64,000 nucleotides of DNA, taken from Parastagonospora avenae f. sp. tritici 18332-5 (Eukaryota > Ascomycota > Dothideomycetes > Pleosporales > Phaeosphaeriaceae). Location of the stretch: the NCBI GenBank assembly GCA_022559985.1, contig JAFJTR010000006.1, positions 62,001 to 126,000 on the forward strand, given 5' to 3'. Shown in pieces: positions 47,917 through 59,041 of the stretch. Under the pieces are notes generated by a model, which was not told where the DNA came from, did no database searches, and was given only the letters and a program-made list of their open reading frames with translations. Within the stretch, counting starts at the first letter, position 1. Each line of letters begins with the position of its first letter. The translations under genes and the position numbers were made by a program.

Positions 47917-48462
47917 AAGCCGAGTTTCGGAGGCATTTTGTCGGCTTCTACTAGCTTTCAGGTATATGATACATGTAGACGACATGGCATTTCTGCCACG
48001 CCGTGTCTTCATCTGAAACCCCAATACATTGAAAATTGAAAGACTGTATACTATATCGGCGACGCTTCTCTTGACCCGTTATCTTCGGAATTGCCATAAT
48101 GCACACTGAAGTGTTTCGTTAGGTGTTCCGGGCTCGATCGCTCGAACCCCCCTAAAAAGGCACCCGACTGCATGATTAGGCTGCGGGGACAGATGTCATC
48201 AGGGACCGTGGAGCTGAATCCTGACCTCTTGTATCAGCTGCGAACTTTGCCACTGCCTAGTGCTATTATGTATGCACAAGCAGCAGCGCGTAGCGGGAGA
48301 CGCAACATGCGTCCGCTTTAAACTTCCTACAAACGCACCACCGTACCTAGGTATGTGTCTAGACCACCCCGCATCATCCCGCATAATCCCATGCAGTAGA
48401 ATACGCGTCTCATATTGGGGCACTGGGAAGACCCGGGTTTTTGAGTTCTCCGCATGTCAGGC

Positions 48463-48474
48463 TCGGAGTGCCGA
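48463..48474. promoter_or_regulatory. Palindrome TCGG-N4-CCGA, copy 4
   Basis: Reads TCGGAGTGCCGA, upstream of the lipocalin-like gene. Identical to copy 3. Confidence 0.65.
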
Positions 48475-48505
48475 ATCATTGCAAGCGAATAGTTACCTAG
48501 TGAAT

Positions 48506-48517
48506 TCGGACTGCCGA
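48506..48517. promoter_or_regulatory. Palindrome TCGG-N4-CCGA, copy 5
   Basis: Reads TCGGACTGCCGA and lies 43 bp from copy 4. Paired sites at this spacing are common in fungal cluster promoters. Confidence 0.65.
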
Positions 48518-48893
48518 CCGGCAGCGCGACGTGAGCTTTGGTATATTGGACCCACTTTATCTATTACCGCATCTTCTAGTCAGAGCATTCTCCGTTTTCG
48601 TCGTTGCTTGTATGCAATATCGTCCATTAGCCCCGCTGTCTCCTGTCACGCTAACGACTTAGCGCTGACGTGAAGAGCTATGGTACTCACGTAACTCCCC
48701 CCGCGTATATATCGACTGAGCAGAGAGATCGCTACCCACAGTAGTGACTTGTCTTTTGTTCCATCCATAACTCTATGCTCCGATCTAATCATTATTCTTG
48801 ATATCTCCTGCATCCACGTGTTATTTACACTCGGTGCTTTCTATTTTTTCCACCGATCCACATTGTTTCTCTTCCAAAGATCTGGATTCAATT

Positions 48894-49584
48894 ATGGAGG
48901 CTTTCAGGCTCAGCGCTGGTCCTATCATTGGCCTCGTTGCCTTTGTGATCGCACTGGCTTCCATAGCTACATCTCGTCTTAGGAGCCCCAAGCAACAAAA
49001 GTTTGGGGGGCATCTGTCCGCTCAAGATGTTGTCGGCACGTGGCATCTGCTAAGCCTTCATTTCTGCCTTAACGAGGACGGCACGAAGATCATCGGCGAG
49101 CCAGTTGGCCCGACTCCGCTGGGAAGAATCACGTTCACGCGCGAAGGCTATATGAGCGCTCTTATCACGGATCCCCGAATAGCACATCCTATTGATCAAC
49201 CCTGGGTCAAAGCAGAGAAAGACATCCAGCTGAAGATCGCGATGGCGCTCTCGGCCTACTGTGGGAAATACAAGGTCTCAGAGAAGAAGAATGGACAGTT
49301 GCAAGTCGCGACACAAGTCGAAATATCGCTGGACCCAAATTGGATTGGGAGTAAACAAGTGAGAAACGTGAGATTGGGTCAAGTGAAAGACGGGAAACAG
49401 ACGTTGGTTCTCACCCCCACCGAGTCGTTCACATTAGCCGTAAGTTTAGCTCATTTCTTTATAATCCCTTTCGGTCTAGCATTCCAGTAAAACCCCTCAT
49501 TCCACGGAACGGAGAAACCTGATATTTATTTAGAACGGAGTCTCCGGCTGGGCTGTGCTCACGTGGGTGAAGATGGATCTTTGA
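48894..49584 (+). CDS. Lipocalin-like domain protein with N-terminal membrane anchor
   Basis: Two exons, 48894-49439 and 49534-49584 (94-bp intron), encode 198 residues. One TM helix near the N-terminus (GPIIGLVAFVIALASIAT) is followed by a lipocalin-like domain of the Lipocalin_5 type: VVGTWHLLSLH, the GRITFTREGYMSALI strand-turn-strand, WVKAEKD, AYCGKYKVSE and a closing GWAVLTWVKM encoded by the last exon. This fold makes a small ligand-binding beta barrel. Cyclases and isomerases with lipocalin-like folds are known in other fungal polyketide clusters, so a chaperone, cyclase or transport role for the lipophilic product is possible. The promoter carries two cluster palindromes, which supports membership. 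Confidence 0.85.
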
Positions 49585-50132
49585 AACGATTGCAAGCCTA
49601 GGAAGACAACAAGGCCACGTGGTGGCTGTTCAATATACCTCAGATCAATGTTTCTAAAGGCGTGGGTTCATAAAGAATTGGTGGTGTAGTTAAGAAGAGT
49701 AATTGGCAAAGATATCAGCCGTAAATCCAAATCAAAAGTGAACTTATTATCACACTTCTATTTAAGTTCGTGAACAGTCTGATTTCTATTATTGTGCTGA
49801 AGTTCTGTTTTCAACCGCTCTTCTAAAACAAGCTATTCGCCTTCTGAGTATTCTTTGAACTGTAGTATAAATTAGCACGTGCGTTGAACAGATAGGACTC
49901 TATTTAGGCCGTCTTCACGGACGTTACGAGCATCAGTATTATTAATAGCACTGAAGAATCTCACCATTATCAATCAAATACTGCGGTGCTGTGGAGCATG
50001 CAGCACATAATCTTGTCAGAAATGCTGATGGTCTGATAAAAGCTTACTACAGCCCCTTATATTTTCTTATGTTTTTCATCAGTCGTGTGGCTCTAAGTCT
50101 AACATTTCCTTCCCGAAAGAATGTGATTGGTT
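49585..50132. other. Intergenic, convergent 3' ends
   Basis: AT-rich 3' flanks of the lipocalin-like and regulator genes. No gene seen. Confidence 0.5.
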
Positions 50133-51637
50133 CTAGGAAAACATGACATCTGGACTCAAGTGTCTCTGCGTCACCATATCACGGATGCTGTGTATAGCTC
50201 CAATCAATCCCTTCTCACTCTCCTGAACAGCACTTAGCATAGATACAATGATGTGGTCCATGGAATGAGCCCCCCCAGGTGTCATCGCCCCATGACTGAG
50301 CTCTTGAGAGGGATCGCCAGTGGCCCCTGGAGTCAAGAGGCGGGCAGCGTGTCCTATATGGGCTATGACGGAATCCACCAGCTCAATGATGAGTATAACT
50401 TCTAAATTAGGGTTAGACCTTAACGAGAAGGGGCCCACCACTATCGTCGGAAGTTGTGAACGAAGTAATAGAGGACTTGCCGCCCGAGGCCCCTCTTTAT
50501 TCAACACTAATCGAATGCGTGCGAAAAGAAGTTTGTAGATGTCGATGAGCCTAACGTAGCAAGACATGAAGAGTAGAATTGTAAATGGATCTTCACTGAT
50601 GACGTTAGGAATGCTCATCCTCTTCTTTGAGACTGAAATGTCCAAATGCTGAATTGAAGTTCCGAGCGCCATGTCCTGGGACATGTTGCGAAAAGCCTCG
50701 TCGTCGAATTTTGACATCTCGCTTTGAGTGGAAGGGTATTCGGGCGACTGAAGTCTGTCCAGAAGCTCGATAAGGTCCTTGGTGAGCGTTAAGGCATCGT
50801 CGAGGCAGATCGGGCCGTTCATCGGGGATTTTCCGCTCTCGGTCGACAGCGAGCATGATCTCGAGCGTTCAGGCGTTGTGTGCTCTGAGGTCTCCGAATT
50901 CACGGATTGATCATGGCTTGATATTCTGCTGTTGAGTCTCGCTAATTCCTCAACCCAACTTTTCTTGCAAAAGCCATCCGAGATATTTCTGGAAGCCATC
51001 GAGAGGGCTTCTGCCAAAGACATGTCTACACTAGTCGAAGGGAGTTCCTGTTGAGATACCAGAAATTGCGTATAACCCAATGGGTCGAAAGCGGAGTTGC
51101 CAGTGTCTACAGGGCTTGGCGGAGTCGTGTAGTCGTCAGTCCTATACGCCAACTCGTTTTGTCCCACTGGATTATTAGAAGCTATGCTGTTCATGTGTGT
51201 ATTTGTAGCTACTATGTCTGTGAACCATTGCGATGAGGGAATCATTGACAAGTATGAATTGGCGTTGCTCACTGGAAATCATTAATGAAGGGAGCTTTTA
51301 AGATGATGGGTGTCTTACTCTCTGGTCCCTCGCTTGCATCCCTCGTAGCTTCTTCTGCACAAATGCCACCCCATATATCATCTGAGAAGTTGGGTAGCTC
51401 TGTGGTCGACTGAACCGGTTCACTTTTATCATTCCTACTGACGCTGTGACGCGAATGTTGAGGCCTTTGTTCGGAAGAGTTGTTCCCTTTGCGCGTACGT
51501 AGAGGCGATCGTGGAAGACACTTGGTATTGGCCTTTATGCATCGAATACACTCAGTCTGCGTCTCGGGCCGACAACTCAGCTTCTGAGCATGACATCTCT
51601 GGCAGGCGCGACGATTGTAGTAACCGATGTTATTCAT
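50133..51637 (-). CDS. AflR-type Zn2Cys6 cluster regulator
   Basis: Two exons, 51319-51637 and 50133-51271 (47-bp intron), give 485 residues from the Met just before the zinc cluster (MNNIGYYNRR). The zinc cluster is C-x2-C-x6-C-x8-C-x2-C-x6-C: ACQRCHAQKLSC, then CIRCIKANTKC, with the basic stretch PRSPLRTRK behind it. The RACxRCHxxKLxC form and the C-terminal region (CYVRLIDIYKLLFARI, then later helices) match the AflR/AflJ-like regulators found in PKS clusters. It lies at the edge of the cluster and is the best candidate to bind the TCGG-N4-CCGA palindromes. The frame is open far upstream of the chosen start, but without motifs. Confidence 0.9.
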
Positions 51638-52391
51638 CCCAAATAACTGAAAAAAGCAATCTGCGACTTGACCATAGCAAATGGTTCTCCGAGAAATCAA
51701 GTAGACGCCACGAGTAGCTATCTCAAAGTCCTGTTTGTGAGTATATACGTCCCGATGGTCCATTGTGGCTTTGTCAAGGAGTAAGCTTACATCTCCTAAC
51801 TCCACAACGTAACGAGACAATCCAGCTGCACATTCTAGAGCATGCAACGGTTTCGGACTTTGGATTTCGTCTGAGAAACCAACAGCAAGCGTGCATAATA
51901 CTGCTCCGTATAGTTCACACCATTGGCGTATTCTACAGACCAACGGACGAGTCCCACCTAACACTAGGGTTGGAGGCTGAATTCTAACTATTTCGACTTC
52001 CGACGTCAGCTTATCGCCCTCGGATATCTTCGTATGACGCTCACTCCGGTACAGGTACATACTCCAAGACGCCCAATATGCAGTATACGTCCCTATCACG
52101 GTATTACCGACACAAGTGCATCCTACAAGGCGCCCAATGTGGCGTGCAACTAAGCATTAGGAAGATTCCAGAAAATCAGCTTACGTCCTGTAAGAAAGAT
52201 AAGCGGCGCCTGGTGGTATCAGCGCTATGTCTGCTTCATCTTACTTACGGAACTTCAGAAAATGTGGCGCACCTAGACAACATAGAACCTGCAGCTAGTA
52301 ACCGAGCCAGCCAACCAAGATGAAGGTCGCTGAGTAGACAGTACTGTAATGCCATAAACGAGGTTCAATATGCGCTCATCGATTCGTTCGT
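51638..52391. other. Intergenic, regulator 5' flank
   Basis: Contains the regulator promoter and the 3' flank of the SDR gene. I found no exact copy of the cluster palindrome here. Confidence 0.5.
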
Positions 52392-53392
52392 TCACAATCT
52401 AGCTTGCTTCCCCCAAACCGCCAGCTCCTCTTCAGTCCACGCCCACAGCTTATCAGCCAGCTCCACATCCTCAGTAAACGGCGATCCATTACCAGCAATG
52501 CCAATGGGCTCATAGTACTGGCCACTCTCGACATCGGCACTCGTGGTTCCCCACAGTTGGTTCAGTACGCCCTGCTTAATGTCTACCGCCGAGAAGTAAG
52601 ACACGACGGGCATGAGTATCCACGCCAGCATAGAACCCTGTCTCATAGTCGTGCTGAGATTGGTGTTCACCATGCCCGGATGTATAGCCACTGATTTGAT
52701 GGTCGGATAATGCTTCGCAAGCTGCTTAACGTGCAGAATGTTCGCCAGCTTCGATACCCCGTACTTTGTCAAGATTGAGAACTCGGGGTCGGCAGAACGC
52801 AGCCTTGAAAAGTCGATGCCGCCTTCGGGAGCTCGAGTGTGTGAGTGCGATGTAAGGTTCACTATGCGGACGTCTGAGCCAGGTTGTGGCTGCCCAGCAG
52901 TTTTAAGGAGGAGTGGCAGGAGCAGTTTCGTGAGGAGTGCGTGGCCCATGTGGTTCGTGCCGAACTGTATCTCATAGCCGTCGACCGTGGTTGCAGGTGG
53001 TACAGCCATAATGCCCGCGTTATTCATAAGGACATCGAGACGGGAAGTTGTCGCGAGAACCTTGTTTGCAGCCTCCTTGACGGATGCCAGAGAGGCAAGA
53101 TCCATTTGAATTGGCGTCAGTGGCGCTCCTGGCACTGCTTCGACGATCTCGGCGATTGCAGCGCGCGCCTTTTCCTCACTGCGCGAGCCGATCAGAATCC
53201 GGGAAGGGTTGTGTTTGGCGAGTTCCAAAGCTGCTTCTTTACCCAAGCCTGTATTGCCTATATTTCGATGAAATATTAGTACCTGCTCATTGAGTCGAGC
53301 ACAGAATCTAGTCGCAAGGACAACTCACCTCCAGTTATGAAGATTACTTTACCCGAAAGATCCGGCATTACTTCTGGACTGAAAGTTGACAT
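52392..53392 (-). CDS. Short-chain dehydrogenase/reductase, retinol-dehydrogenase-like
   Basis: Two exons, 53329-53392 and 52392-53257 (71-bp intron), encode 309 residues. The cofactor motif TGGNTGLG is rebuilt across the intron. RILIGSRSEEKA favours NADP(H). LMNNAGIM and the YGVSKLANI active-site motif (YxxxK) are intact, as is the IHPGMVNTNLS loop. The SDR family has hundreds of substrates; this subgroup resembles retinol dehydrogenase and WW-domain oxidoreductases and is often seen in or beside fungal clusters. It lies outside the set of genes that have the palindrome, so cluster membership is uncertain. Confidence 0.9.
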
Positions 53393-54018
53393 GATTATCT
53401 AGAATTCCGAGTGTTGAAGGATGAACAGCCCAACGCTGCTTAGAAAAGTCGTGTGTTATACCACTGCTTCCTTTGTTCAAAGCCGGACGACCCGGAGATA
53501 ACCAAAGCCTGATTGCTTCTACGACCAAGACAGCCTGCATTACACGAGCCAGTAATGAATAGATTCTAATAGACAGTGCCTCGGCCTATGCGTACTATAC
53601 AGGAAGTCGTGAAACCTTGCACGAGGGTCTCACAACGAGGTTTCCGGACTGTTTAGTGGGGTTAGGCTAATATGGGCTTCGTATATCCACTAGATTCGTG
53701 TGGCAGAGACCTTACGTTATGGGTCTGGCCAGTAAGCCACAATCCTCATCCATGTCCTTGTTGCGTCGCTGCAGTGAGCCGGCGTGAAGATCGCCCGAGG
53801 ACCCCAATTAGGAAAGTGGATCTTGACGCAGTCTAGCTCTATCTGGTCAAGCGCAAGAGATGAGAGAAGTCGCGAGCTGAAGCAACGAGGCCGTTCTGCT
53901 GCAGTGTCGAGGCCAAGGCAAAGAAAGCAATTCGTTTCTCTCGTGACTGGAGTGTCCCGCAAAGACATAACTTGTCCATGCAATCGGCTTTGTCATCTAA
54001 CCCTTCGGCACCACAGAC
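53393..54018. other. Divergent intergenic region, SDR / regulator-like gene
   Basis: 626 bp between divergent start codons. No cluster palindrome and no gene seen. Confidence 0.5.
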
Positions 54019-55777
54019 ATGCCATACGAAACGTTAACGCTCTCGGCTGGCGCTGATCGAGGCCGACTCCTTGAGGCCAGGGCCAGTCGCAAGATTCAGC
54101 CCGTGGTCATGATCTTCGATAGCAAGCCGCGACATCCACGCCAGAAGTATGCCATAAAGCCTAGGAAGTCGTCCACGGCGTCTGGAAAGACTTTTGCCTT
54201 TGTCAACATCTCTCGCCCGGGCAAAGCAGACGAGGAATCCCGCAGACTGGTGAAGACGCATGTGATGCAAGATGTACTACGGCAAAAGTCAGATGACTGC
54301 CCCAAGCTGGACGTGAAGTCCCCCACGAGCTCATGCCTCTCGCAAGACTCCCCCCGGTCCATGGAAAGTTCGCCTCGAGCCCCGCCATCCTATCTCCTTG
54401 TGTTTCCATTCCAAACAGAGCCGTATATGCTCAAACTGGTCCACGACTGTGCGTAGAAGTTTCTTTTGTCCTCTCCAGATGCGCATTCGCAGCTATGAGC
54501 AAAGCTAAAAACAGGTTCCATCAAATAGATGCAGGCGCCATGCTTCCCACGGAAAGCAAAGCCATTGATTCGGCGTGGTTCCCGCTGATTATGGCTGATG
54601 CCGCGCTTTTCCATGCCCTCTTGTGCACCTCGGCGCTCTTAGGGCTACATGATATGGCGGTCCAGAGAAAGCACATGCTAGAATCTATAAGATTGATCAA
54701 TGGTCGCTTATCCGGAGACGGAGCTACCTCAGATGCCACAATCACTGCCATATTATTCATGGCAAAAGCTGAGGTGAGCTATCCATCAAAGCAATGTGAA
54801 ATTGTCGAGGTTAACGATGATTATGCAGTACTTTCAAGGTAACCACAGCGTTTGGAGTGTGCACATGGATGGCATAAAGAGAATTGTCGAACTCAGGGGT
54901 GGCATGGACACGTTGTCACGACTAATACAACAAAAGATCTATAGGTCAGTGACGGTTTCCCCAACTTACCCATGACTTCCCCATTGATTGGAAACTCTGT
55001 AGCACTGATTTACTAGGCTGCATGGAAATTGGCGCCATCCCTCACTTCCCCGCTGTCAGCCTCCCGAAGCCCGTATCTCCACTCTACCATTGCGATTTAC
55101 CGCCAGCTATAGTCTCCCTCGCAGGTATCTATACACTTGACCCCGACTTCCTAGCTCTCTTGTCCGAAATCACAACCCACATCACCTCGTCTTCAGTCAC
55201 GCATGATACCCTCGACCTCCAATATCGACTCTTGTCACTGTATTCCACGCACCAGTATCACCATCCCTTCGCCAACCCCGACTTCTTCACCGAAACATTT
55301 TGTGGTCAAGGACAACAAGCACAGTCTGAATTCGTACAAGAAATACTCCTCATCGGTACCATGCTATTTCTCTCGCTCCCGCACATGCGTACACTTCCGC
55401 CCATCCGCCCCATCGACTACAGCTACCTTCTTAGCCGCCTGAGTTCCTTCATCAGCCCACCCTTCAACGACCACGCACTGCTGAAGCATCCGGAATTTAT
55501 GCTCTGGCTCTCTTTCCTGGGAGAAATCTTCTCTTCATCCTCGATCGTGCTCTCCACCTATGCACGCGAGTGTTCCCCCTTCCGCCCACAGCTGAGAGCC
55601 TTCTCAGATATGCTGGGAATTGCATCTTGGGAAGAGATGACTATGGCTCTGGGCACGATTTGGGCTATTGAGCCGAAACACGAGAAGCCATATCGGTATA
55701 TGTGGGAAGAGGTTGTGATTGACCAAGGAATGTGTTACGAGATCTTCGATAGTTATGTAGCTACGTCTGGCCACTAA
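54019..55777 (+). CDS. Fungal transcription-factor-domain protein (pfam11951-like) without zinc cluster
   Basis: Four exons, 54019-54448, 54493-54773, 54829-54944 and 55003-55777, give 533 residues with introns of 44, 55 and 58 bp. The N-terminal motif FAFVNISRPGKADEE then RRLVKTHVMQDVLR is the standard opening of fungal proteins that carry only the fungal_trans_2 domain. Later matches include AWFPLIMADAALFHALLCTSA, VWSVHMDGIKRIVELRGGM, TDLLGCMEIGAIPHFP and a helical C-terminus. No Zn2Cys6 motif is present up to the start codon or in the upstream 600 bp. Such proteins are annotated as transcription factors or sterol-uptake-like regulators, but DNA binding is unproven. Confidence 0.85.
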
Positions 55778-56250
55778 CAGCACTAATGATGCTTGACTCC
55801 TACAATATGGTCTTCTATCACCACCGCCAATGAAAAGAACGTTTGTTGCTTGTATTGTACTACATGGTATGTTGCAATGACATGAGAGTCAGTGTTCGCG
55901 CATATGGGTAGCCAGGGTATCGAACTATGCGAGATCAACATACTTGTGTAGCTTTGGATCGAAAGTTCCGTATCAAAGGCCTTCCAACTGCAGCTTTTAA
56001 GTGGGCGTCCACAGCAAGTTTAGAGATTCAGCCTAGACGGATCCAGACAGCTGTAAACGGTTTCCACACAGGACGTAAGGGACCGAGAAGTATGAACCAA
56101 GCGCTTTTTTGTTGTTTTGTTACTTTCTGGTACGATCATGGTCATGGAGTTCTCCGTGTGGAAAACTGCTCAGACACCACCAAATGGGGCAGGGAAATCC
56201 TGCTGCCCATATTAATCATGTTTTCTATTTCCTCCTTCCAGCAATGTATC
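55778..56250. other. Intergenic, no gene seen
   Basis: 3' flank of the preceding gene running into the 3' end of a decayed gene on the other strand. Confidence 0.5.
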
Positions 56251-57840
56251 TCATTCCACATCTTCTGTCTTCCTCACGAACATCAAACCTACCCACCCAT
56301 AAGCGCGATGGAGCCTTGCACCGACACCTCTTGCCTGAACGTGCGAAATCTTAGGGCTCGGGTGAGACTCATGGAAAGCAATACTGCGTGTTAAGTTCAG
56401 GTGCGCAGCAGGGTTGAACTGCCACTGTGAGCCGTGCATGTGCTCGGCTGAAAATCCCACACTTGTCATCGCGGCCTTGAAGTCGCTCCACTTCACATCT
56501 CCAGCAATATTTTCATTTATTTCAGGATCGTGGAAGATGCGAGCGAACATCTGGAGCCCCTTCTTGTTCACAAGAAGCTCCACTTGTGGCTCTGGTGCAG
56601 GATCACATTCAGGGTCTAACAGGTCTTGTCAACAAGTGTGAGGAGATTGAGGAAGAAGTTGGTTGATTGATAGAAACTATCGTAGAGAGCGAATATATAT
56701 CCTCCTGTTACATAAGCAGTAATGAAACGCACTACTCCTGAGTAGGCGTACCCTCGTAGATGCTGACAGGTCTCGATCTGGACCTTCGTCTGGGCCGCCG
56801 TCTGGACAGGTCTTTGCCTTGGTTTTGACTGTGATGGTAGACTTGTTGAAGTTGCCCGTGATCTCCTTTGACGCGTCATGGAAGATACGTGACAACGATT
56901 CAGACTTCAGCAGAAGGTCTGGAGGCGCAGACTTGGAAGTTTTACCCTGTCTACCCGCAACCTACTTTTCATGACGCGTGCTCCAGGGTTTTGTCCTTAA
57001 CATATCGCCGCCATTGTCGAGTAGATGCTGGACAGCCTCTTGAGGGTGGCCATCAGCCCACTTTTCCAAGTCGGCATCAATGCTGAACCAAAAAGCGTCC
57101 AACTTGGCCTCGGCTCGCCATAATTTCTCTACAACTGCCTTGGTTCTTCCCGCTACTGATTGGGTAATCGTACTTATTTTGGGATGGATCACCTAGCTTT
57201 GGTGAAGAAACGAAGTCCGCCCCCCCGCCCCCCCCCTCGCGTTCTTGAATATGGAAGTCCAGGCGTTGAAGGGACAGTACACTTTCGATAAATAGTTGGG
57301 ATTATTCGTTGCACACATGGATGCAGCATAGAGCTGCTTCTCATACCACAGTTGAAGCTCGAAAGTAAGAGAGTATTTCGCGAGCACAGCGAGCTTTGCT
57401 AGAACCGAGCGAAGATAAGGGCTGATCCATGTCCAGCCACTCGGAGATTTCCTCAGGAATGTTTCGAGCAAGTCAAGTCTGAAGCGAAGGCCACGATGAT
57501 GCTCTAGCTCGCTTTCTTTGTGACCTTGAACCAGATCGTGGAGCAGTTCCGCTACGTCTCGTCCTACTGTATGTTCGGCCAGCGATTGCTAGGGGATGAC
57601 TATGTTCTAACAGGACAGAATGCGTCATCGGTAATAGACACGAAACTCTAGGCTAGCTTGAAAGTGTTCAATCGCAAGCATGATGAGACTCGTTGTACCA
57701 TCGAGAAGGATAGAGAAGGAAATAATGGCTTCGGACATTGCGTCGGGCTTAAAGGAGCTTATGTCAAGGCCGTCCGGATGTGCCTTCATGAGATCCTCCA
57801 CCACCTGCAAGTGAGAACCAAGCTGGTCCCAGAACATCAA
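56251..57840 (-). pseudogene. Decayed copy A of a large fungal protein family
   Basis: Fragments in family order on the minus strand. The 57625-57840 fragment contains VVEDLMKAHPDGLDISSFKP. At about 57580-57193 are LLHDLVQGHKESELEHHRGL and WISPYLRSVLAKLAVLAK. At 57192-56962 are VVEKLWRAEAKLDAFW and LRTKPW. At 56583-56251 are LVNKKGLQMFARIFHDP, SQWQFNPA, RSIAFHE and LHRAYGWVG. At least one in-frame stop (TAG at about 57193) and a frame change before 56583 break it. The end motif (RSIxFHExHP...GxRLxRAYGW) is shared with copy B and marks one large, lineage-expanded fungal family of unknown function (some members are labelled 'ipa protein' as I recall). A C-rich run lies at about 57218-57237. Confidence 0.65.
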
Positions 57841-59041
57841 CAGTTAATGAGATTGGGCAACCAGCACATGCAAAGTCGACGATACAAGACTATAGATGGC
57901 CGGAGTGGCGAGGGCGTGAGTGATTGCTTGCTGCTCGACCGGAACAACGGAAGGCGAGGGCTGTCGCCAGACTATTCTTATGTCAGATTCGAAATTCGAG
58001 TAAACTATCCAGATAGAAGCCTACATGTGCGACTTCCGAGAGAAGGTGAAGTGTTGCTCATCCACCACTCGGTTGAGCACTTGATTGACAGGTCAGTATC
58101 TGGGGTGGAGAAAGCCAACCACCAATCGCTCCGGGCGCGGATTTTATGCCCGCAAGACTTGCATCGTGCGGGAAATCGCTGACCTAATCACGAAGAAGGC
58201 CGCAAAAGTCCGGGCACGTCATCGTAGCCTTTGGAAATTTTCCTCTCAGCAAGCGGGGTGGGGCGGGGGAAAGAGTGACAGCCGAGTACCACGACTTGCT
58301 GGGTACTGTAATGTAGACAATATGAAGATATATAGGGAGATGAGGGTCGGAGAGATAGCAGTTCGGAAGGTACTCGAGGCTCGAATGAGGGCTGAGGCTA
58401 CGATGATATGGACTCGAAGTGGAGCAGAGTGTCGTATTGGATATGAGAAGAGAGACGAAGAGGAATGTCAGGTTGAGCGAGTGGAGCGTAGCCTCTGTTA
58501 AAGTTAGAAGTTATGTGTGTTAAAGGATTGGATTAATGTGCTTGCTTGATGATTGCGAAACAGCATCTTATGTCACGTTGAGGTGTTGACAATTCTGGGA
58601 GACATCACGCGCCAATCAAGGCGAGCAGGGTACAACTGGAGTATGGGGTGGCTATGAGGGGAAACCGCAATTATGAATTTGTGAGGACGACTATGAGGTG
58701 ATAAATAGACTTGAGGGTGAGGCGAGACATGACACTGCTTGCAATGGAAGTTTTGATGGAACGTAATTACTTATGGCTGCGACTTATTCATGACCGGATG
58801 ACACCTATGGTGAAGACCTATGAAGAATCGTCTGGTAGAAGTGGCTGTCAGACATAGACCGCATTCATCATGCTCCACAGATAAAGTGCAGCACAAATGC
58901 GCATGCCACTCGTGTGAACCAGTCCAAAGCTCAAGGTAAAGCAGCTTGAATTCAACGATTTGCAAACAATGTTAGCTACATACCAACTGTAGCCATGTAA
59001 TTGCTTGCGACCCCAAAGAGGCTACGAGTGCGATCGATGAC
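57841..59041. other. Spacer between the two decayed copies
   Basis: About 1.2 kb. The promoter side of copy A may include further remnants I cannot decode confidently. No intact gene. Confidence 0.4.

Larger units (their letters stand above)
47917..48893 (+). promoter_or_regulatory. Upstream region of the lipocalin-like gene
   Basis: Nearly 1 kb with no gene. It holds two palindromes (copies 4 and 5, 43 bp apart, about 380-430 bp before the start codon) and a TATATAT box at about 48705-48711. Confidence 0.55.

Noticed and set aside
48118..48195. tRNA-like sequence with a TTCGA loop on the minus strand
   Set aside because: The T-arm stem does not pair and no acceptor or anticodon arm can be formed around it.
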